A DNA stretch of 64,000 nt from the NCBI GenBank assembly GCA_035697485.1, contig DASSCU010000063.1:124001-188000 (forward strand), given 5' to 3'. The notes beneath the pieces are model-generated. The model saw nothing but the letters and a program-made list of their open reading frames with translations. It did no database searches and had not been told where the DNA came from. Position 1 is the stretch's first letter. The number at the start of each line of letters is the position of its first letter. This document shows, piece after piece, positions 9,081 to 17,547 of the stretch. Origin of the DNA: Actinomycetota bacterium (GTDB lineage Bacteria; Actinomycetota; UBA4738; HRBIN12). The position numbers and the translations under genes were made by a program.

Positions 9081-10076
9081 CTACTCGCCGCTGCGGCGGT
9101 CCACCGCCCACGACGACGTCTCCGACCCCTTCGTGTACTGCTTCATCTCCGCGGCGACGGCGACGGCCTCGGCGTAATGCTGGAACGATCGCTTGGCCGT
9201 GCTCGCGATCCCGATCGACAGGGTGAGGACGCCGAACCGCTGCAGCTCGCCGCGGCGGTTCGTGACCTCGATGTAGCCGCGCTCACGGTCGCTCTCGTCG
9301 TAGAAGCCGGGCGCGGCCCCGTCGAACGCCGACACGATCGCCTGGGCGACCGGTTCCGACAGGTCGGGAGCGACCACGACCACGAAGTCGTCACCGCCGA
9401 CGTGGCCGATGAAGGCCGCGCCGTCGGACGCAGAACGTGCGGCGTCGCCGATCAGCCGGGCCGACGCCTGGATCACCTCGTCGCCCCGCATGAAACCGTA
9501 GTGGTCGTTGTACGCCTTGAAGTTGTCGAGGTCGGCGTAGAGGATCGCGAACGGGTCGGAGCGCGCGAGCCGGGCGTCGATCTCCTCCTCGATACGCACG
9601 TTGCCGGGCAGTCCGGTGAGCGGCGACTGCGTGCGCGTGTCGCGGGAGCGGCGCAGCACGCCGCGGATCCGGGCCAACAGCTCCGGGGTGTCGAAGGGCT
9701 TGACGATGTAGTCGTCGGCGCCGATCGCGAACCCTTCGAGCTTGTCGGCCGAGAGTCCACGCGCGGTGAGCATGATCACCGAGACGGCCGCCGTGCTCGG
9801 GTCCTGCCGCAAGCGGCGGGTCAGCTCGAAACCGTCCATGTTGGGCATCATCACGTCGGCCAGTACGAGGTCGGGGCGACGCTCGCGCGCCGCGTCGAGC
9901 GCGAGGGCGCCGTCGGCGGCGACCCGCACGTCGTAGCCAGCGGCGCGCAGCTCGATCTCGAGCAACCTGGCGATGAACGGGTCGTCGTCGACCACGAGGA
10001 GGCTCTCTCCACCGCCGTTGCCGTCGGCGGCGGTCTCGATCTCCGCCTGGTCGGTGCGGTTCCCCTCGGTCACCAC
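9081..10076 (-). CDS. Response regulator with diguanylate cyclase (GGDEF) output
   Basis: A 331-residue cytosolic protein: receiver domain (residues about 25-145, acceptor Asp in LVLADVMMPNMDG, Lys in YIVKPFD) followed by a GGDEF domain. The catalytic signature is GGDDF, an accepted active variant of GG[D/E][E/D]F, preceded by the metal-binding YADLDNFKAYND. No RxxD inhibitory site is evident at the usual spot five residues before it. It should make c-di-GMP when phosphorylated, opposing the convergent EAL regulator. The start is a GTG; the TAAAGT at 10176-10181 on this strand could be its promoter. Confidence 0.9.
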   Translation of the reverse strand: MVTEGNRTDQAEIETAADGNGGGESLLVVDDDPFIARLLEIELRAAGYDVRVAADGALALDAARERRPDLVLADVMMPNMDGFELTRRLRQDPSTAAVSVIMLTARGLSADKLEGFAIGADDYIVKPFDTPELLARIRGVLRRSRDTRTQSPLTGLPGNVRIEEEIDARLARSDPFAILYADLDNFKAYNDHYGFMRGDEVIQASARLIGDAARSASDGAAFIGHVGGDDFVVVVAPDLSEPVAQAIVSAFDGAAPGFYDESDRERGYIEVTNRRGELQRFGVLTLSIGIASTAKRSFQHYAEAVAVAAEMKQYTKGSETSSWAVDRRSGE

Positions 10077-10175
10077 ATCATCCTCGATCCCTCGCGCTCC
10101 CGCGCGACCTCGGCCATCGGCGACGCGTTCAGGTCGTCATGCGCGTCGCCGCATGCGTCGGTTCATGGATTCGGC

Positions 10176-10181
10176 ACTTTA
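10176..10181 (-). promoter_or_regulatory. Possible -10 box for the receiver-GGDEF gene
   Basis: TAAAGT on the minus strand about 100 bases before the start codon, the best -10 candidate in this 219-base intergenic region. The rest of the region shows no riboswitch signature (in particular no c-di-GMP aptamer) and no long stem. Confidence 0.3.
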
Positions 10182-10295
10182 TCCCGCGAGGTGAAGCATG
10201 TCCGAGCATCCTGTCGAACACCCGGCGCGGCCCCGGACGCCGGTCGGCCCCGCGTGGCACGATAGCCGCACCACACTGGGCAAGGGGGTCGGTCG

Positions 10296-11672
10296 ATGCA
10301 GGTGCTGGACACGTTCCTCGACGCGATGGGGAACACCCCCCTCGTGCGCCTGCGGTCGGTCTCGCGCGGGCTGCACCCGACGATCCTGGCCAAGGTCGAG
10401 ATGTTGAACCCGGGCGGGTCCGTGAAGGATCGCATCGGCATCCGCATGATCGAAGCCGCCGAACGCGCGGGCACGCTGCGCCCAGGCGGCACGATCGTCG
10501 AACCCACCTCGGGCAACACCGGGCACGGTCTCGCGATCGCCGCGGCGATCCGCGGCTACCGCTGCATCTTCGTGATGCCCGACAAGATGAGCCAAGAGAA
10601 GATCTCGCTGCTGCGCGCGTACGGCGCCGAGGTGATCATCACCCCGACCGCCGTGCCGCGGGAGTCGCCGGAGTCGTACTACTCGGTCGCGTCCCGCCTG
10701 GCCGACGAGATCCCCGGGGCGTTCCAGCCCAACCAGTACTTCAATCAGGAGAACCCCGCCACGCACTTCGACACGACCGGCCCCGAGATCTGGGAACAGA
10801 CCGACGGGCGCATCGACGTCTTCGTCGCCGGGGTCGGCACGGGCGGCACGGTCACCGGCGTCGGCCGCTTCCTGAAGTCGCAGAACCCCGACGTCGTGAT
10901 CGTCGGGGCGGACACCGAGGGTTCCGTGTACACGGGCGACGAGCCGCGCCCCTACCTCACCGAGGGCATCGGCGAGGACTTCTTCCCGGAGACGTTCGAC
11001 CCCGACATCGTCGACCGCTGGGTGCGGGTACCCGACCGCGAGGCGTTCCTCACGGCGCGGGCCGTCACGCGACAGGAAGGCATCCTCGTCGGCGGCTCGT
11101 GCGGCTCCGCGGTCTACGCCGCGCTCGAGGTCGCGCGCGACTACGGCGACGACACCACGATCGTGGTCCTGCTGCCCGACACCGGCCGCAACTACCTCTC
11201 GAAGCTGTACTCCGACGGCTGGATGCGCCAGTACGGGTTCCTCGAGGGGCCCGAGGTGACGACCGTCGAGCAGGTGCTCTCGTCCAAGGGTGCCGAGCTA
11301 CCGGCGCTGATCACCGTGAACGCGCACGACAAGGTGCGCCAGGCGGTCGACGTGCTGCAGGCGAGCTCGATCTCCCAGGCGCCCGTCGTGCGCGAGAGGT
11401 CCGCGGACGTGACCCAGTTCGTGGGCTCGATCCGCGACCGTGAGCTGCTCGAGCGCGTCTTCCGCGACCCGGACGCGCTGCAGGCAGACGTGGCCGAGGT
11501 CATGGCGCCGCCGATCCCGTTCGTCGAGTGGGACCAACCGATCGAGGCGGCCTTCGCACAACTCGAGCAGGCGCCCGCGGTGCTCGTCGCGAAGGCCGGC
11601 CAGGTGCTCGGCGTGCTCACGCGCAGCGACCTGCTCGACTTCATCGCCCACCGTCGCCAGGCCCAGCGGTAG
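10296..11672 (+). CDS. cbs: Cystathionine beta-synthase with C-terminal CBS pair
   Basis: PLP enzyme of 458 residues that condenses homocysteine and serine to cystathionine. The PLP lysine is K44 in NPGGSVKDRIG and the phosphate loop is EPTSGNTGHGL near residue 70. After the catalytic core (to about 330) come two CBS domains ending in VLGVLTRSDLLDFI, the nucleotide- or SAM-sensing pair that separates CBS from the shorter cysteine synthases. The ATG has AAGGGGGTC upstream. With the PLP cystathionine enzyme at 12530 it suggests conversion of homocysteine to cysteine; a serine or O-acetylserine preference cannot be read. Confidence 0.92.
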   Translation: MQVLDTFLDAMGNTPLVRLRSVSRGLHPTILAKVEMLNPGGSVKDRIGIRMIEAAERAGTLRPGGTIVEPTSGNTGHGLAIAAAIRGYRCIFVMPDKMSQEKISLLRAYGAEVIITPTAVPRESPESYYSVASRLADEIPGAFQPNQYFNQENPATHFDTTGPEIWEQTDGRIDVFVAGVGTGGTVTGVGRFLKSQNPDVVIVGADTEGSVYTGDEPRPYLTEGIGEDFFPETFDPDIVDRWVRVPDREAFLTARAVTRQEGILVGGSCGSAVYAALEVARDYGDDTTIVVLLPDTGRNYLSKLYSDGWMRQYGFLEGPEVTTVEQVLSSKGAELPALITVNAHDKVRQAVDVLQASSISQAPVVRERSADVTQFVGSIRDRELLERVFRDPDALQADVAEVMAPPIPFVEWDQPIEAAFAQLEQAPAVLVAKAGQVLGVLTRSDLLDFIAHRRQAQR

Positions 11673-11680
11673 CGGCTGCG

Positions 11681-12520
11681 GTGCGGTCGCTGGGTATCGA
11701 CGTCGGCGCGGGCAAGGGCCTCGACGTCGTGCTGCTCGACGAGCGTCGCGTTCCCCTGCACGTGTCCTCTCGCGTGCACGTGCACGACGTCGAGCGACTG
11801 ATCCGCAAGCTGCTTCCCGACGTCGTCGCGATCGACTCGCCGCCTCGCTGGGCGCCGTCAGGTCGCTCACGGTTGACCGAGCGCGAGCTGGCGGCCCTCA
11901 ACATCTCCTCGTTCAACACGCCGAGCGAGGCCCACGGCAAGGGCAATCGCTTCTTCGCCTGGATGGAGGTCGGGTTCGAAGTGTTCACGCAGGCCGCCGC
12001 CGCGGGGTTCCCGGCGTACTCAGCCGGCAGCCCCCGCGGGAAAGCCCTCGAGGTCTTCCCGCATGCCACCGCCGTCGTGCTGGCGGGCTGCCTCGCGCCC
12101 AAGGGGACGAACAAGCGCGCCTGGCGTACGGCCGTCTTGCGGGCTCAAGGCGTGCGAACCGACGAGCTCGGGTCCGCCGATCGCGTGGACGCCGCCCTCG
12201 CCGCGCTCACCGGGCTGTACGCGCTCGACGGGAAGCGGTTCGCCCCAGGCGATCCGAGCGAGGGCGTGATCGTGGTGCCGTCGGCCGCGCTGCCGGCCAC
12301 GCCCTACCGACAGGGTTCGGCCGCACCACGCGAGACCCAGCCGCTGTTCACCTACTGCGCGTGCGGCGACCCGGCCTGCGATCGCCTCGTCCGTGGAGAG
12401 TTCGCGCCTGGGCACGACGCGAAGCGCAAGGCCATGCTGTGGAGGCGCGCCCGCGAAGGCGCCGACGCGATGGACGAGCTCGCTACCCGTGGTTGGAAGC
12501 CACCACCCGAGATGCGATGA
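11681..12520 (+). CDS. DUF429 family protein (predicted RNase H-fold nuclease)
   Basis: A 279-residue protein of the DUF429 family, proposed from its fold to be RNase H-like. The N-terminus SLGIDVGAGKGLDVVLLD carries the first acidic residue expected of that fold; VVAIDSPPRW, KALEVFPHATAV and the late SADRVDAALAALTGLYA (Asp/Glu pattern) are the usual family blocks. A C-terminal CACGDPACDR segment has three cysteines and could bind a metal. The GTG start lies eight bases after the cbs stop and a PLP gene starts nine bases after its end, so it sits in the middle of a transsulfuration operon. Its function there is unknown. Confidence 0.8.
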   Translation: MRSLGIDVGAGKGLDVVLLDERRVPLHVSSRVHVHDVERLIRKLLPDVVAIDSPPRWAPSGRSRLTERELAALNISSFNTPSEAHGKGNRFFAWMEVGFEVFTQAAAAGFPAYSAGSPRGKALEVFPHATAVVLAGCLAPKGTNKRAWRTAVLRAQGVRTDELGSADRVDAALAALTGLYALDGKRFAPGDPSEGVIVVPSAALPATPYRQGSAAPRETQPLFTYCACGDPACDRLVRGEFAPGHDAKRKAMLWRRAREGADAMDELATRGWKPPPEMR

Positions 12521-12529
12521 GGAGCGCCG

Positions 12530-13690
12530 ATGAGTGACGAGGAAGCCACCGGCCGATATCGGTTCGAGACCAGAGCGATCCACGCCGGGCAGGACCCCGA
12601 CGCCCTCTACGGCGCGGTGAACGTGCCGATCTACCAGACCTCGACCTACGCACAACCCGAGGTCGGCTCCCCGAAGGTCTGGGACTACGCGCGCGGCGGG
12701 AACCCAACGAGGGAGGCCTTCCAGCAGGCGCTCGCCTCGCTCGAGGGCGGCGCGCACGGGTTCGCGTTCTCGAGCGGACTCGGCGCCGAGACCACCCTCC
12801 TGTTGACCCTTCGACCGGGCGACCACGTCGTGCTGGCCGACGACGTGTACGGCGGCACCTACCGGCTGCTGTCGAAGGTGCTGACCGACTGGGGTCTCGC
12901 GTTCTCGACGGTCGACCTCGGCGATCTCGATGCGCTGTCGGCGGCGCTGACACCGGCCACGAAGCTCGTCTGGATCGAGACGCCGTCGAACCCGCTGCTG
13001 AAGATCGTCGACATCGGCGCGGTATGCGCCGTCGCCCACGAGCACGGCGCCCGCGTCGTGGTCGACAACACGTTCGCCACGCCTGCCCTGCAGCGTCCGC
13101 TCGTGCTCGGCGCCGACGCAGTCGTGCACAGCGTGACGAAGTACGTCGGCGGGCACTCCGACCTGATCGGCGGAGCCATCGTCACGAGCGACGAGGAGTG
13201 GATCGAGCGGCTCGGCTTCCTCGTGAACGCCGTGGGTGCCGTGCCCGGTCCGATGGACAGCTACCTCGCCCTGCGGGGCCTGAAGACGCTCGCGGTACGG
13301 ATGCGGGCCCACTGCGCCGGGGCGAAGGCGGTCGCCGGCTACCTGCGCACCAGCCCGGCCGTCACCCGGGTCCTCTACCCCGGCCTCGAGGGCCATCCAG
13401 CGCACGACGTGGCCGCCCGGCAGATGACCGATTTCGGCGGCATGGTGTCGTTCCGGGTCGGCAGCGCCGAGCGGGCGCTCGGCGTCGCGCGCCGAACCGA
13501 GCTCTTCCTCCTGGCGGAATCGCTCGGCGGGGTCGAGTCGCTGATCGAGGTACCCGGTCCGATGACACATGCGAGCGTGGCCGGGTCGCCGCTCGAGGTG
13601 CCGGCCGACCTCGTGCGGCTCTCCGTGGGGATCGAGCACCCCGACGACCTGATCGAGGACCTCGACCGTGCCCTCACGGGCCAGCCGTGA
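12530..13690 (+). CDS. Cystathionine gamma-lyase / gamma-synthase family PLP enzyme
   Basis: Cytosolic PLP enzyme of 386 residues in the Cys/Met-metabolism family. The cofactor lysine is about K203 in HSVTKYVGGHSD; other blocks are YARGGNPTRE, FSSGLGAETTLLL and VWIETPSNPLLK. Sequence alone does not separate lyase (cystathionine to cysteine) from synthase (O-acylhomoserine plus cysteine to cystathionine). Being two genes downstream of cbs favours the lyase direction and reverse transsulfuration. The start has GAGGAG eight bases upstream and follows the DUF429 gene closely. Confidence 0.9.
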   Translation: MSDEEATGRYRFETRAIHAGQDPDALYGAVNVPIYQTSTYAQPEVGSPKVWDYARGGNPTREAFQQALASLEGGAHGFAFSSGLGAETTLLLTLRPGDHVVLADDVYGGTYRLLSKVLTDWGLAFSTVDLGDLDALSAALTPATKLVWIETPSNPLLKIVDIGAVCAVAHEHGARVVVDNTFATPALQRPLVLGADAVVHSVTKYVGGHSDLIGGAIVTSDEEWIERLGFLVNAVGAVPGPMDSYLALRGLKTLAVRMRAHCAGAKAVAGYLRTSPAVTRVLYPGLEGHPAHDVAARQMTDFGGMVSFRVGSAERALGVARRTELFLLAESLGGVESLIEVPGPMTHASVAGSPLEVPADLVRLSVGIEHPDDLIEDLDRALTGQP

Positions 13691-13709
13691 GCGTGCCGTC
13701 GAGGGGCCC

Positions 13710-14444
13710 ATGAGCGACGAGCCCTACTACCGGCGCGACCTGGCCCTCGTGCACCATCGGGGGTTCGGGTTCCATGCCGACGACTGCGCCCCGGGCATCC
13801 TGGCGCTGCTCGAGCCGGTCCGCGCCCGGGACGGTCTCGTCGTCGAGCTCGGATGCGGCAGCGGGTTGCTGACGAGGCATCTGCTCGACGCCGGTCATCG
13901 CGTGATCGCCACCGACGCCTCGCCCGCCATGCTCGAGCTCGCCGGGGTGGTCGCCGGTAAGGCTCAGGAGATCCGCCGCCTCACCCTCCCCGACGATCCG
14001 ATCCCCGCCGCCGACGCGATCGTCTCGGTCGGACACGCGCTCAGTTACCTGCCGACCGCAGAGGCGATCGACCGGGCGCTGATGGCGATCGCGGACTCGC
14101 TGCGACCCGGCGGCGTGCTCGCGCTCGACCTGTGCGACCTCGAGTGGGCCGCGTCCCGCATCGACCAGCCCAGCAGGGGATGGGTCGGCGAGGATTGGGC
14201 GATCGTGACCGAGTTCTCGGTGCCCTCCCCCGACCGGTTCGTGCGCCGGATGGCCACGTTCATCCGCGAGGACGACGGCTCGTGGCGGCGCGACGACGAG
14301 CGGCACGACAACGTGATGGTCGACACCTCGCTCGTGCCGGCCCTGCTCGCCGGGCACGGTGTGGAGGCGACCGTCGGACCGGCGTTCGGGGACGAGACGC
14401 TGCCCGTCGGCCTCCGTGCCATCGTGGGCCACCGACCGGACTGA
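13710..14444 (+). CDS. Class I SAM-dependent methyltransferase
   Basis: A 244-residue cytosolic methyltransferase. Motif I is VVELGCGSGLLTRHLL (residues about 44-59), with the acidic end of the next strand in VIATDASPAMLELA and a motif near ALSYLPTAEAIDRAL. The substrate is not evident; Ubi/menaquinone-type C-methyltransferases and small-molecule O-methyltransferases share this pattern. GAGGGG lies just before the ATG, 19 bases after the PLP gene, so it is probably the last gene of the cbs operon. SAM use gives a loose link with homocysteine metabolism. Confidence 0.8.
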   Translation: MSDEPYYRRDLALVHHRGFGFHADDCAPGILALLEPVRARDGLVVELGCGSGLLTRHLLDAGHRVIATDASPAMLELAGVVAGKAQEIRRLTLPDDPIPAADAIVSVGHALSYLPTAEAIDRALMAIADSLRPGGVLALDLCDLEWAASRIDQPSRGWVGEDWAIVTEFSVPSPDRFVRRMATFIREDDGSWRRDDERHDNVMVDTSLVPALLAGHGVEATVGPAFGDETLPVGLRAIVGHRPD

Positions 14445-14461
14445 GCCGGCGCAGGTTGGCC

Positions 14462-15124
14462 TCAGAGCCTGAGCGTCGCGCCGTCGGCGAGCGAGAGATA
14501 CACCGCTCGAACCTGAGCGTCGCCGTCGGACACGTCGATCGGCAGGCCGCCGCCCTCGGGTCCGAGCCACTCGCGCAGGCGTACGGGGTCGCCCGCGATC
14601 TCTACGCGCGCGATCCCGGTGACGTCGACCTCGTGGCGGATCGCCGTCCGTCCTGGATGCAGATCGGCGGGCACGTCCCAGGTGATGAAGAACGGCAGCC
14701 ACGCATCGCGTGCCTCGTCGTCGATGCCTGCGCCGCGCCACCGGAGCTCCACCCCGTCGGGTCGCCTGCGAGCGCCGGCCTCCACATGCAGCCCGAGTCG
14801 TTGGGCGGTCACCTCGAGCTCGGTATCCGACACGCAGACGGCGAACCACCGGTCTCGCCCGTCCTCGGACGACGCCAGGAGCGCCCGCCCGAGTGGGGTC
14901 GAGCTGCCAACCTCGTGATCGACGACGGCGATGAGCTCGATGTAGCTGTCACCCAGCGGCACGATGCGGTTGCCCGTTCCCCACCGCGGATGCGCGCCGC
15001 CGGCGACCGAGGCAAGCCCGTGCTCGCGATGCAGCCGCTCCCCCGCTCGGTCGAGGTCCGACACCGCGAGCACCACGTGATCGATCGAGTACACCCGCAC
15101 CTCCGTCGTCGCGGACCCAGCCAT
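14462..15124 (-). CDS. VOC (glyoxalase-like) superfamily protein
   Basis: A 220-residue protein of the vicinal-oxygen-chelate superfamily. It opens with IDHVVLAVSDLDRAGERL, the characteristic first beta-alpha unit with the metal-ligand His, and contains PRWGTGNRIVPLGDSYIELIAVVD, like the glyoxalase_3 type. The second half ends in a strand-rich region (VRAVYLSLADGATLRL). It could be a dioxygenase-like or isomerase-like enzyme or a binding protein; the substrate is unknown. It is divergent from the sugar dehydrogenase with 27 bases between the starts. Confidence 0.75.
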   Translation of the reverse strand: MAGSATTEVRVYSIDHVVLAVSDLDRAGERLHREHGLASVAGGAHPRWGTGNRIVPLGDSYIELIAVVDHEVGSSTPLGRALLASSEDGRDRWFAVCVSDTELEVTAQRLGLHVEAGARRRPDGVELRWRGAGIDDEARDAWLPFFITWDVPADLHPGRTAIRHEVDVTGIARVEIAGDPVRLREWLGPEGGGLPIDVSDGDAQVRAVYLSLADGATLRL

Positions 15125-15151
15125 CGTCCCATCTCGCGATACCGTCGATGG

Positions 15152-16366
15152 ATGCGCCCGGCCAGACTCGCGGTCGCGACCCTCGTGATCGTCGCCGCCC
15201 TCGCCGCACCGGCCGCCGCTGCCGACCTCGCGCCTCGGCGGTTCCTCGACGACCTCGCGTTCCCGACGAACATGGCGTTCCTGCCCGACGGGACGCTGCT
15301 GTTCACGGAGAAGGAGACCGGCAACGTGCGGGTCGTCGCGCCCGACGGCCGGCTGGTCGATCGGCCGTTCATCACGCTTCCGGTGATCGGCGACGCGGAG
15401 CGCGGACTGCTCGGCATCGCAGTGCATCCGGACTTCGAACGCGACCCGTGGATCTACCTGTACCACTCCGATCCGAGGGATGGCCTGAACCGGCTCGTCC
15501 GCGTGCTTGCGGACGGTACGGTCGCCGGGGGTCAGCCGGAGACGCTCCTCGACGGCATCAGTGCCGTCGCCGGCTACCACAACGGCGGAGACCTCGCGTT
15601 CGGGAGCGACGGTTCGCTGTTCGTGGCGCTGGGCGAGGCGCACGAGTCCGATCGGGCGCAGGACGAGACCGATATCGGCGGCAAGATCGTGCGGCTGACG
15701 GCTGCGGGGGGCGTGCCGCCGGACAACCCGTTCGGGCCCGACAACCCCGTCTGGTCGATCGGGCACCGCAACTCGTTCGGCCTCTGCGTCGATCCTGCGA
15801 CCGGGGCGCTCTGGGAGACCGAGAACGGACCCGACGTCGACGACGAGGTGAACCTGATCGAACCGGGGAGGAACTACGGCTGGCCGGCGGTCACGGGCAC
15901 CTCCGGCGACAGCCGTTTCGTGGATCCCGTCGTGGTGTTCCCCCAGACGGTCGCCTTGACCGGCTGCGCGGTGGCCGACGGCGACCTGTGGTTCGGATCG
16001 TTCGACGGCCGACTGTGGCGCTTACCTGCATCGGCGGACGCCACCGCGGGGGCGGAGGAGATCGCTCGGTTCCCGGCGGGGGTGACCGACGTGCTGCTCG
16101 GGCCCGACGGCGCCCTCTACGTCGCCACCGCCGACTCGATCTGGACCCTCCGCCTCGAGGAGGCGAGCGGGTCCACCCGGGCCCCGACGCTGACCGACCC
16201 ACGCTCGGCCATCCCCTCGCCACAGGTGGGGGCCACGGCGGACGACGGCGACTCGTTGCGTCCATGGATCGCGATCGCCGCGCTCGTCGTGCTGGCGGGC
16301 GCGCTCGGCGCCCGGCTCGTGGCCGGTCGCCGGCTCCGGCAGGGCGATCCCGGCGACGATCGATGA
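15152..16366 (+). CDS. Secreted PQQ-type glucose/sorbosone dehydrogenase, membrane-anchored
   Basis: A 404-residue exported protein: signal peptide (LAVATLVIVAALAAPAAAA), a six-bladed propeller of the soluble aldose dehydrogenase family, and a C-terminal helix (WIAIAALVVLAGALGARLVA) followed by Arg-rich residues that would hold it in the membrane. Family blocks: FPTNMAFLPDGTLLFTEK near residue 40, ERGLLGIAVHPDF, GYHNGGDLAFGSDGSLFV with the catalytic-type His, and VWSIGHRNSFGLC. It should oxidise sugars outside the cell with PQQ as cofactor; no PQQ synthesis genes are in the window. The start follows TACCGT (15140-15145) by six bases. Confidence 0.88.
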   Translation: MRPARLAVATLVIVAALAAPAAAADLAPRRFLDDLAFPTNMAFLPDGTLLFTEKETGNVRVVAPDGRLVDRPFITLPVIGDAERGLLGIAVHPDFERDPWIYLYHSDPRDGLNRLVRVLADGTVAGGQPETLLDGISAVAGYHNGGDLAFGSDGSLFVALGEAHESDRAQDETDIGGKIVRLTAAGGVPPDNPFGPDNPVWSIGHRNSFGLCVDPATGALWETENGPDVDDEVNLIEPGRNYGWPAVTGTSGDSRFVDPVVVFPQTVALTGCAVADGDLWFGSFDGRLWRLPASADATAGAEEIARFPAGVTDVLLGPDGALYVATADSIWTLRLEEASGSTRAPTLTDPRSAIPSPQVGATADDGDSLRPWIAIAALVVLAGALGARLVAGRRLRQGDPGDDR

Positions 16367-16370
16367 GCGG

Positions 16371-16538
16371 TCAGGCGGGCTTCGGCCGCTTCATGTAGGC
16401 GACCGTGGAGAGCGCCCCCGAAGGCGTCGGCTGCGCCACGACCGAGACCAGTTCCCAGCCGTCGCTGCCGAACGTGTTCAGGATCTCGCCCGGGTTGTGC
16501 TCGAGCAGCGGCGCGACGAAGTACTCCCACGCGGTCAT
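16371..16538 (-). CDS. Small DUF4177-like protein
   Basis: A 55-residue protein beginning WEYFVAPLLEHNPGEILNTFGSDGWELVSV and ending VAYMKRPKPA, the pattern of the small DUF4177 group (an antiparallel sheet with a GWELV turn). Function unknown. GGAGGGG lies five bases before its ATG, and its start overlaps the stop of the CoA-binding protein (ATGA), so it is the last gene of a three-gene unit. Confidence 0.75.
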   Translation of the reverse strand: MTAWEYFVAPLLEHNPGEILNTFGSDGWELVSVVAQPTPSGALSTVAYMKRPKPA

Positions 16539-16981
16539 GCGGTCCCCTCCCTTTGCAGTCGTTGATCGGTGCGCCTGATGCACACGCCCATGATCACCTC
16601 GAGGCCCGCCTCGGTCGCGATGCGGTACGCCTCCTCGTTCACGATGCCGTCCTGCAGCCACAGCACCTTCGCACCGATCGCCACGGCATCGCGCGCGATC
16701 GGCGGCGTGTCCTCCGCGCGCCGGAATACGTCCACCACGTCGATCGCCAGGTCCTCAGGGATGTCCCGCAACGACGGATAGGCCGGTTCGCCCAGAACCT
16801 CGGTCTCTCGCGGATTCACGGGCACGATGCGGTAACCACGCTGTTGCAAGTAGGCGGCGACGTCGAGCGACGGGCGGCCGGGCCTCGACGAGAGCCCCAC
16901 CACGGCGATCGTGCGGGCCTCCCCCAGCAGGATGCGAAGCTCTCGATCCTCTGGAGCCACCGCGTTCACGGCATCGGCCAT
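16535..16981 (-). CDS. CoA-binding domain protein (YccU-like)
   Basis: A 148-residue cytosolic Rossmann-fold protein. The nucleotide-binding start TIAVVGLSSRPGRPSLDVAAYLQ and the blocks IVPVNPRETEVLGEPAYPSL and KVLWLQDGIVNEEA are those of the small CoA-binding proteins represented by YccU. AAGGAGAC precedes the ATG chosen. The coding region overlaps the upstream CoA-type Nudix gene by 16 bases and the downstream small gene by 4, so CoA handling is a shared theme of the unit. The biochemical role of this family is not settled. Confidence 0.85.
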   Translation of the reverse strand: MADAVNAVAPEDRELRILLGEARTIAVVGLSSRPGRPSLDVAAYLQQRGYRIVPVNPRETEVLGEPAYPSLRDIPEDLAIDVVDVFRRAEDTPPIARDAVAIGAKVLWLQDGIVNEEAYRIATEAGLEVIMGVCIRRTDQRLQREGTA

Positions 16982-17547
16982 GTCGTCTCCTTCCTGATCG
17001 TCTCGAGCAACGTGTGGAGCATCCATCCGGTCGCTCCCCACACGGTGTGTCCCTCGATCTCGTAGGCGAACCCTCGCCAGGTGCGCCCGTCCGGGCGGTC
17101 GTAGCTCACCGTCCGCTCGGCCGACGCCAGGCGTTCGATGCCGAACACCAGCACCTCGTCGATCTCAGCTTCGTTCACCGTGAACGCCGGCGTGCGGTCG
17201 AGCACGCCGACGAACGGCACCACGAGGATGCCGCTCACGAACGTGTGCACGGGAGGCAGAGCGCCGAGCAGGTGGAGCAGCGCCGGCTCGAGCCCGATCT
17301 CCTCGTGCGCCTCGCGCAGCGCAGTCTCGGCGAGTGTCTCACCTGGGTCCTGCAACCCCCCCGGGAACGAGATCTCCCCGGCGTGGCGCGAGAGCGCGGC
17401 CGCCCGCACCGTGAAGACCAGGGACGGCGCCGGCTCGAGGACGATCGGGGCGAGCACCGCGGCGAGACGGTCGCCGGTCCCGGGCAACGGCGACGGCTCG
17501 TCGTCGAGCGACGCGGCGAGCGACGCGAGCGCGTCGGCGTGTAGCAT
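16966..17547 (-). CDS. Nudix hydrolase, CoA diphosphatase type
   Basis: A 193-residue cytosolic Nudix hydrolase. The box is G-LQDPG-E-TLAETAL-REAHEEIGLE near residues 64-86, complete for metal binding. Directly before it is LSRHAGEISFPGG, the extra signature of the NudL/UPF0035 group that splits CoA into phosphopantetheine and 3',5'-ADP. The last 30 residues (EGHTVWGATGWMLHTLL) also fit. Start ATG at 17547 has TACCAT (17556-17561) eight bases upstream and no ribosome-binding site, so it is probably leaderless. Confidence 0.88.
   Translation of the reverse strand: MLHADALASLAASLDDEPSPLPGTGDRLAAVLAPIVLEPAPSLVFTVRAAALSRHAGEISFPGGLQDPGETLAETALREAHEEIGLEPALLHLLGALPPVHTFVSGILVVPFVGVLDRTPAFTVNEAEIDEVLVFGIERLASAERTVSYDRPDGRTWRGFAYEIEGHTVWGATGWMLHTLLETIRKETTWPMP

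Noticed and set aside
10077-10295. c-di-GMP or SAM riboswitch ahead of the GGDEF or cbs genes
   Set aside because: No aptamer signatures were seen on either strand; cbs has a plain leader with a ribosome-binding site.
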